Source: Candidatus Latescibacter sp.
GTDB taxonomy: Bacteria; Latescibacterota; Latescibacteria; Latescibacterales; Latescibacteraceae
NCBI GenBank assembly: GCA_030692375.1
Contig: JAUYCD010000213.1
Span: 1 to 32,469, forward strand
Length of the DNA: 32,469 bases
Direction: 5' to 3'
Shown: positions 27,458 through 32,469 of the stretch, in pieces
How the letters are laid out: every line of letters starts with the position of its first letter
Position numbering within the stretch: position 1 is the first letter of the stretch
Position numbers and translations under genes: made by a program
Notes under the pieces: generated by a model
What the model was told of the DNA's origin: nothing
The model's input: the letters and a program-made list of their open reading frames with translations, nothing else
Databases searched by the model: none

Positions 27458-28154
27458 GTCTGCCTCTCTTACCGATTCCATTTATAACCACAGTGTATTC
27501 ACCGCGGGGTTTACGTTCCTTGAGATGGGCAAGAACCTCTGAAACCCTGCCGCGAATCGTTTCTTCATGAAGTTTGGTGATCTCGCGTGAAACTGATATT
27601 GCACGGTCTCCCATAATAGAGTGTACCTGCTCCAGGAGATTACTGATACGGTGCGGCGATTCATAAAGGACTATGGTCCGGGGCTCGTCCTTGAGAGCTT
27701 CGATGCTTTTCACACGCTTCATTCCCCTTGGCGGCAGAAAACCCTCAAAGACGAAACGATCCAGGGGAAGCCCGGAGACAACAAGAGCCGCAAGAACCGC
27801 AGATGGTCCGGGAATACTAAAGACAGCATATCCGGCACAAGCGGCGGCATGAACAATACGGTACGCCGGATCGCTGATCCCCGGAGTTCCCGCATCGCTG
27901 ACCAATGCGACATCACTGCCCTCGGCCAGCGTTTTCATAATTAGGGATGTCCTGGAACGCTCATTCTGGTCATGGTAGGAAACCAGCCGTTGCTTTATTT
28001 CCAGACGGGAAAGGAAAAGACCGGTATGACGGGTGTCCTCACACACGACAAGCTCAACCGAACGCAGGTGTTCGAGCGCTCTTGTGGAAAGATCGCCCAT
28101 GTTTCCAATTGGTGTGGAAACAATGAAAAGAGAACCGGGTGTAATTTCTAACAT
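27432..28154 (-). CDS. rsmI: 16S rRNA (cytidine-1402 2'-O) methyltransferase RsmI
   Basis: RsmI methylates the ribose of C1402 in 16S rRNA. The 240-residue SAM-dependent protein shows GSLFIVSTPIGNMGDLSTRA at its start, then CEDTRHTGLFL, the family motif VSDAGTPGISDPAYRIV and IPGPSAVLAALVVSGLP, as in the tetrapyrrole-methylase fold. I start it at the ATG at 28154 because known members begin just before this block; the frame runs 53 codons further into AT-rich intergenic sequence with no conservation. Its message continues into tmk. It lies where parA/parB often follow rsmG. Confidence 0.95.
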   Translation of the reverse strand: MLEITPGSLFIVSTPIGNMGDLSTRALEHLRSVELVVCEDTRHTGLFLSRLEIKQRLVSYHDQNERSRTSLIMKTLAEGSDVALVSDAGTPGISDPAYRIVHAAACAGYAVFSIPGPSAVLAALVVSGLPLDRFVFEGFLPPRGMKRVKSIEALKDEPRTIVLYESPHRISNLLEQVHSIMGDRAISVSREITKLHEETIRGRVSEVLAHLKERKPRGEYTVVINGIGKRGRHEGSSDNI

Positions 28155-28341
28155 GATGAAAAATTGTTGAAAAGTTTTGAGCGGTTTACACCTTGAGACA
28201 TACAGAAACGTATGTGTCACAGGCAGTAAAATAATGTTGATACTATGTTGAAAAACGTGTAAAAATGAAATATACAACTTGTAATATAATGCAAGACAAT
28301 ATGTTATGAACAATAATCAAAATGTCAGGTTTTGTGGATAA
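28155..28341. other. AT-rich rsmI-rsmG gap with DnaA-box-like sites
   Basis: The 170-nt non-coding gap and the last codons of rsmG contain a perfect DnaA-box complement TGTGGATAA (28333-28341). Three further sites differ by one base from TGTTGATAA, the complement of the box variant found beside dnaN: TGTTGAAAA (28165-28173), TGTTGATAC (28235-28243) and TGTTGAAAA (28246-28254). All four have the same orientation. This may be a secondary DnaA-binding locus or an accessory part of the origin; in AT-rich DNA single-mismatch sites also arise by chance. Confidence 0.4.
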
Positions 28342-29005
28342 CTTTTAATTTCGTAATGATCACCACATACCCGGTACGCACATGATTTACTGCCGGAGGT
28401 TTGTTTATAGATATGTTGAAAAGTCTTGAATCAAGATAGTTCGAGAGATCATCAAGCTCGTGTTCTATATGTTCGCCTTTGATCGAAACCATCATTCCCT
28501 CCGGACGGATAAAACGCGCGGTGAAAAGAAAAAACTGGCACAGGCTGACTGTAGCGCGTGTGATAACCATGTCAAACGAACCATTGTGAGAAGACGGAAG
28601 CTCTTCAACCCGTGATCGCATGACGGATACAGAAGGAAGAGGAAGCGTAGCAACAACCTGGGAAAGGAAATGAACCTTTTTTGCAATGGAATCGACCAGG
28701 ACTGTTTTCAGATGAGGAAAAGCTATTGTCAGAGGAATGCCGGGGAGTCCGGCGCCGGAACCGAAATCCATCAAAGTTTCCACAGACAATAAATCCACAC
28801 AGGAGGAAACCTTGAGCGAATCGAGGAGATGATACTCGACAAAACGAGACATGTCGCGACGGGATACCAGGTTCATATTCCGGTTCCATAGTAAAAGAAG
28901 ATCGGTATATTGCGCAAAGAGAGACAAAGCATCGTCTTCCAGGTGAATTCCATAGGCTGCAGCGCCGCCTGTGAGAGTGAGAAAAAAATCATTCGGCACG
29001 GGCAT
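28325..29005 (-). CDS. rsmG: 16S rRNA (guanine-527 N7) methyltransferase RsmG
   Basis: RsmG (GidB) methylates N7 of G527 in 16S rRNA; loss gives low-level streptomycin resistance in several species. The 226-residue protein shows [21 protein letters not shown], the SAM motif [20 protein letters not shown] and the [12 protein letters not shown] block, followed by [12 protein letters not shown]. Its ATG at 29005 lies inside the end of mnmG (17-nt overlap), a conserved coupling. The last codons contain a perfect DnaA-box sequence. Downstream follows rsmI, not parA/parB. Confidence 0.95.
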   Translation of the reverse strand: MPVPNDFFLTLTGGAAAYGIHLEDDALSLFAQYTDLLLLWNRNMNLVSRRDMSRFVEYHLLDSLKVSSCVDLLSVETLMDFGSGAGLPGIPLTIAFPHLKTVLVDSIAKKVHFLSQVVATLPLPSVSVMRSRVEELPSSHNGSFDMVITRATVSLCQFFLFTARFIRPEGMMVSIKGEHIEHELDDLSNYLDSRLFNISINKPPAVNHVRTGYVVIITKLKVIHKT

Positions 29006-30878
29006 GTGAGGATCTCTTACGTTTCAAACGCTCCGATTCAATCATAAGAATAGAAATATGGGAAGAGCTGATACCCGGTATCCTCCGGGCCTGACCGAGG
29101 GTTGCGGGATGAATGAGATTGAATTTCTCACGAGCCTCCAGGGAAAGCGCACCGATAGAGAGATAATCAATGGAATCGGGTATATTCATATTCTCGGAGG
29201 CCTGCTGGCGGCTGATCATATCATTCTGACGGCGGATGTAACCTCGATACCTGATTTCGATATCCAGACGGCGGCCGATTTTATCGGAAATATCCAGGCG
29301 CTGACGGATGAACGGCGCCACATCAAACCAGGTAATATCCATACGGCTGAGAAGCCGGGAAATTTTTTTGCTCCCCTGTACAGGAGGCCTGCCATCGGCG
29401 GAGAGAACGGTATTGATGATGTTCTCTTTTATAGCGGTACTGTCTGCGATGGCAATGGCTTTTTCGAGAATGGAAATGTCTGTTTCACGTGAAACAATAT
29501 CATCTTGCAAAATTACCCCAATTCTTTTCGTATACGGAAGCAGTCTTGAATCGGAATTCTCTTCACGGAGAAGGAGACGGTATTCTGCCCGTGAAGTAAA
29601 CATACGGTATGGCTCATCGGTGCCCTTGGTAACGAGGTCATCGATAAGTACCCCGATATAGCCATCCCACCGATTAATGCAGCAGGGCGGCTCAAGGCGG
29701 ATGTAAAAAGCGGCGTTTATCCCGGCCATGATTCCCTGCGCAGCCGCTTCCTCGTAACCGGAGGTGCCGTTGATCTGCCCGGCCAGAAAAAGACCGGATG
29801 TAGTCTTGGATTCGAGAGAACTTTTCAAGAATCGCGGATCGAAGACATCATACTCTATGGCATACCCCATCTGTGAAATCTCGACACGTTCCATTCCCGG
29901 AATGGTCTGTAAAGCTGCGATCTGGATATCTTCGGAAAAACCGGTGAAAAAGCCGTTGACATACATTTCAGGATGATTCCTTCCCTCCGGTTCAAGGAAG
30001 ATTAGATGAGACTGGTGATCGGGGAAATGGAATATCTTGTCCTCGATAGAAGGACAGTATCGGGGGCTTTTTCCTTCAATGGTTTTGGAAAGGAACGGAG
30101 TCTTGTCCGGGTTATCGAGAATAATACGGTGCGTAGCCTGATTGGTTTTGGTAAGATAGCAGGGTTCCTGGATAACCTTGGTATCGGGAGGAGTCCTGAA
30201 GGAAAAGAAATTCGGAATTATATCTCCGGGCTGCTCATCGGTCTTATCCAGGTCGAGGGATTCCCGCCATACACGCGGCGTGGTGTCCGTATTATACCTT
30301 TCTGTGGGATGCCCGAGTTGAATAATGGATTGAGTGAGGTGGTCAGCGGCTTTTTCATTCCGTCTGCCGCCCCAGATCTTACGGAGTCCTATATACATTA
30401 TTCCACGGAGAAAAGTCCCGGATGTTACCACCACGGCATCTGTGGTCAGTAATCGTCCGTCGCCCAGTTTTACCGCCTGGACTGCGCCCTGGTCGGCTAC
30501 AATACCGACCGCTTCGCCTTCCACAATGGAGAGAGTGGGAATTGCAGAAAGAATTTTTAGCACCTCGACCGGGTATTGGGCGCGGTCCGCCTGAGCTCTT
30601 GAGGACCAGACTGCCGGGCCTTTCGAAGTGTTGAGGACCTTGAACTGGATTCCTGCACGGTCTATGGCCAGCCCCATGACCCCTCCGAGCGCATCGAGCT
30701 CGCGGACCAGATGTCCTTTTGCAAGTCCGCCGACAGCGGGGTTGCAGGACATGAAACCGACTTTCTTTTGGTCAAAGGTAACGAGGGCGGTGCGATGACC
30801 CATGTTGGCTGCAATGGCCGCAGCTTCCACACCGGCATGTCCTCCGCCTATGACAATGACCTCAAAATCTTTTTCCAT
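28989..30878 (-). CDS. mnmG: tRNA uridine-34 5-carboxymethylaminomethyl modification enzyme MnmG
   Basis: MnmG (GidA) is the FAD- and NADH-dependent partner of MnmE in building the cmnm5 group on wobble uridine 34 of several tRNAs. The 629-residue protein has the FAD-binding [14 protein letters not shown] at its N-terminus, the family signature [16 protein letters not shown], and [20 protein letters not shown]. The ATG at 30878 has AAAGG upstream. Gene order yidC-mnmE-mnmG-rsmG is the conserved origin-proximal cluster. The codons for VSRET, around residue 462, coincide with a perfect parS palindrome, and a second parS lies just before the gene. Confidence 0.97.
   Translation of the reverse strand: MEKDFEVIVIGGGHAGVEAAAIAANMGHRTALVTFDQKKVGFMSCNPAVGGLAKGHLVRELDALGGVMGLAIDRAGIQFKVLNTSKGPAVWSSRAQADRAQYPVEVLKILSAIPTLSIVEGEAVGIVADQGAVQAVKLGDGRLLTTDAVVVTSGTFLRGIMYIGLRKIWGGRRNEKAADHLTQSIIQLGHPTERYNTDTTPRVWRESLDLDKTDEQPGDIIPNFFSFRTPPDTKVIQEPCYLTKTNQATHRIILDNPDKTPFLSKTIEGKSPRYCPSIEDKIFHFPDHQSHLIFLEPEGRNHPEMYVNGFFTGFSEDIQIAALQTIPGMERVEISQMGYAIEYDVFDPRFLKSSLESKTTSGLFLAGQINGTSGYEEAAAQGIMAGINAAFYIRLEPPCCINRWDGYIGVLIDDLVTKGTDEPYRMFTSRAEYRLLLREENSDSRLLPYTKRIGVILQDDIVSRETDISILEKAIAIADSTAIKENIINTVLSADGRPPVQGSKKISRLLSRMDITWFDVAPFIRQRLDISDKIGRRLDIEIRYRGYIRRQNDMISRQQASENMNIPDSIDYLSIGALSLEAREKFNLIHPATLGQARRIPGISSSHISILMIESERLKRKRSSHARAE
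29481..29496. promoter_or_regulatory. parS: parS centromere site inside mnmG
   Basis: The perfect 16-bp palindrome TGTTTCACGTGAAACA equals the consensus ParB-binding site. It is embedded in the mnmG reading frame (Val-Ser-Arg-Glu-Thr), as parS sites often are in origin-proximal genes. An identical copy lies about 1.4 kb away. Confidence 0.93.
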
Positions 30879-30890
30879 ACGTACCTTTAG

Positions 30891-30906
30891 TGTTTCACGT
30901 GAAACA
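30891..30906. promoter_or_regulatory. parS: parS centromere site between mnmE and mnmG
   Basis: A second perfect TGTTTCACGTGAAACA fills most of the 30-nt gap between the mnmE stop and the mnmG start. Its intergenic position shows that the sequence is kept for its own sake and not for a protein. ParB bound here could also affect mnmG transcription or translation. Confidence 0.93.
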
Positions 30907-30908
30907 AT

Positions 30909-32282
30909 TCATTTCCCGATGCAGAAATTTTTGAAAATATCATCGAGCACATCGAAACTTATATTTCTTCCTATAATTTCTTCTAATTTGCTCTGTGCTT
31001 CTCTCAACTCCAGAGCGGTGATTTCTTCCGACCATTCATCAAGGCTCAGTAGAGCGCCCAGGAGATGATCCCGCGTCTCTGCGAGCAGCAGGCGGTGACG
31101 TTCCACCATGACCAGTGAATCGCTGTCCCCGGTATTGATTAACGGCGATGCCAGGGTAATAATTGCATCGAGAAGGGTCTCTATTCCTTCTCCCGTAAAC
31201 GATGAAATATAAAGTATCTCTTTGTTTTTACTGCGTTTATCCAATATATCCGATTTGCTGACAACCGGAATTATTTTCGGTGATTCACGGGGTGTGTTTT
31301 CAACCGGCCGGTGTTCTTCGTCAGGTTCCTCCAGGGAGATAACGATATCGGCGTCACGGAGAAAACGTTTCGCCTCGTCAACGCCTTCCCGCTCTATTTC
31401 GTCATCCGTTTCGCGAAGACCGGCGGTGTCGATCAGATTGATCGGCAGCCCGGATAGTTCGATTTTTTCCTCGATCCAGTCGCGTGTCGTACCGGGTCGT
31501 TCATTGACAATCGCCCTTTTTCGTCCGAGTAGTGTGTTAAAAAGGCTTGATTTTCCTGAATTTACCTTTCCTGTTATCGCAACTCTCAATCCGTTTTTTA
31601 TTCGCTGTGCGGCAGTATATGACTCAAGCATAGTATCGAGAGTTTTCATGGTATATTCAATAGAATTTTTCAATTCTTTCCTGGGTATGGCTTCGAGTCC
31701 CTGGTCGAGAAAGTCAATGTTCAGCTCGGTGAGGGAAGCGGAATGAACCAGCTCATCGAGCAGTTTCTCGATCCTCAGGGAAAAGGCGCCCTCCATGAGT
31801 TTTTCGGCACGTCTCAGGTGCTCCTTTCCCTCTGCTGCTACGATCTCCATCACTGCCTCGGCCTGGGTAAGGTCGATTCTCCCGTTGAGAAAAGCCCTCC
31901 GGGTAAATTCTCCCGGTTCGGCAGGCCGCGCTCCTTTCTCGATGACAAGAGCGAGAATGGCGCCTGCAGCGGCATATCCGCCGTGACTCTGGATTTCAAC
32001 TACATCTTCTCCGGTGTAGGAATGAGGGGCTTTCATAAGAGAGACAAGAACTTCATCCACTGTTTTGGAGGAGTCGGTAATGCAGCCGTGAATCATGCGG
32101 CGGGGAAAGAATGCCGGATTTTTTTTTCCTCGGAAGAGGGATTGAAGAATGGCGGGCGCTTCCGGGCCGCTGAGTTTAACGACTGCAATTCCTGCGCGCC
32201 CCGGGGCTGTAGCAATGGCGGCAATGGTGTCGTTTTCCGGGTAATTTACGGAATGGTCTGGTGTAACGGTTAATGATAACAT
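30909..32282 (-). CDS. mnmE: tRNA modification GTPase MnmE
   Basis: MnmE (TrmE) is a dimeric GTPase that works with MnmG on wobble uridine 34. The 457-residue protein has the N-terminal folate-binding domain (DTIAAIATAPGRAGIAVVKLSG), a helical domain, and an inserted G domain with ITGKVNSGKSSLFN (P-loop), NERPGTTRDW (switch), DTAGLRETDD and SKSD. It ends in the catalytic C-terminal FCIGK. I chose the ATG at 32282; the frame extends 20 codons upstream into the palindromic repeat (LPLRGKDKTVSG), which is not conserved protein. The gap to yidC is filled by that repeat. Confidence 0.96.
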   Translation of the reverse strand: MLSLTVTPDHSVNYPENDTIAAIATAPGRAGIAVVKLSGPEAPAILQSLFRGKKNPAFFPRRMIHGCITDSSKTVDEVLVSLMKAPHSYTGEDVVEIQSHGGYAAAGAILALVIEKGARPAEPGEFTRRAFLNGRIDLTQAEAVMEIVAAEGKEHLRRAEKLMEGAFSLRIEKLLDELVHSASLTELNIDFLDQGLEAIPRKELKNSIEYTMKTLDTMLESYTAAQRIKNGLRVAITGKVNSGKSSLFNTLLGRKRAIVNERPGTTRDWIEEKIELSGLPINLIDTAGLRETDDEIEREGVDEAKRFLRDADIVISLEEPDEEHRPVENTPRESPKIIPVVSKSDILDKRSKNKEILYISSFTGEGIETLLDAIITLASPLINTGDSDSLVMVERHRLLLAETRDHLLGALLSLDEWSEEITALELREAQSKLEEIIGRNISFDVLDDIFKNFCIGK

Positions 32283-32302
32283 GAGGGTAGAATGTTGGTT
32301 AG

Positions 32303-32351
32303 ACCCTGAAACGGTTTTATCTTTCCCGCGAAGCGGCAACAATTTCAGGAT
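32303..32351 (-). repeat. Palindromic intergenic repeat, family B, copy 2
   Basis: A 49-nt imperfect palindrome with CCTGAAACGG and TTTCAGGAT ends, about 92 percent identical to the reverse of 24434-24482. It sits between the yidC stop and the mnmE start and could act as a transcript-stabilising or attenuating hairpin in this operon. Confidence 0.85.
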
Positions 32352-32353
32352 TT

Positions 32354-32469
32354 TTATGCGGTTTTCCGTACGGTTTTTTGGTAGAATCTGATTATTGCAG
32401 GCATTTCCTGCTGCATATAAGAGAAAATGTTGAACATCAGCCAGTATAAGGTGAGTCCCGCGCTGAAAT
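32354..32469 (-). CDS. yidC: Membrane protein insertase YidC, C-terminal fragment
   Basis: The last 37 codons of a minus-strand gene run off the right edge of the window. The peptide FSAGLTLYWLMFNIFSYMQQ is the conserved last membrane helix of YidC/Oxa1 insertases (typical S.GL.LYW...N), followed by a short basic tail, IIRFYQKTVRKTA. YidC inserts proteins into the inner membrane. Its place directly before mnmE matches the common yidC-mnmE-mnmG-rsmG cluster, which supports the call despite the short fragment. Codon phase puts the first full codon at 32467. Confidence 0.9.
   Translation of the reverse strand, partial: FSAGLTLYWLMFNIFSYMQQEMPAIIRFYQKTVRKTA

Overview
The window is the replication-origin neighbourhood of a diderm (outer-membrane) bacterial chromosome that I cannot assign to a cultured genus. 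Two Omp85/outer-membrane barrel genes, a Gram-negative-type insertion in GyrB, a YtxJ-like bacillithiol-associated thioredoxin and many dispersed palindromic intergenic repeats would suit an uncultivated lineage of the FCB/Latescibacteria/KSB1 kind. That placement is inference only. Core genes are moderately GC-rich; the origin and the gyrB-gyrA interval are clearly AT-rich.

Layout from left to right: (1) 1-469, AT-rich, with a possible gene remnant at the edge; (2) 470-4281, a minus-strand housekeeping run of glyS, recO, DUF502, a FtsB/DivIC-like gene and hisI; (3) 4282-4654, intergenic repeats; (4) 4655-11947, envelope genes: a TamA/BamA-like Omp85 protein, a very large outer-membrane protein and an LtaS/OpgB-type membrane transferase; (5) 11973-13637, a DNA methyltransferase fused to an Mrr-like nuclease domain, directly after gyrA; (6) gyrA and gyrB separated by two small AT-rich two-gene modules, HepT-MntA and DUF4160-DUF2442; (7) gyrB, dciA (DUF721), dnaN and dnaA in one tightly packed minus-strand run, with a 346-bp AT-rich oriC candidate between dnaN and dnaA; (8) on the plus strand, tRNA-Phe, tRNA-Lys and a corrinoid protein behind a near-consensus promoter; (9) an AI-2E transporter plus a cyclic-nucleotide-binding protein (minus) and ytxJ (plus); (10) tmk, rsmI, rsmG, mnmG, mnmE and the 3' end of yidC, the classic origin-flanking cluster.

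Replication logic: DnaA, the sliding clamp DnaN, the helicase-loading factor DciA and gyrase are encoded beside the candidate origin. recF is missing from its usual place after dnaN. Two perfect 16-bp ParB-binding parS palindromes lie in and next to mnmG, although parA and parB are not in the window and their usual place after rsmG is taken by rsmI and tmk. Two adjacent DnaA-box variants followed by a DnaA-trio-like triplet run mark the dnaA-dnaN gap. A second, weaker cluster of box-like sites sits between rsmI and rsmG.

The least ordinary parts are the accessory genes between the gyrase subunits, the mosaic methyltransferase-nuclease, the large outer-membrane protein paired with an Omp85 protein, the apparent tRNA-mRNA transcript, and at least three families of palindromic repeats. 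I found no CRISPR array, rRNA gene, prophage or complete insertion sequence.
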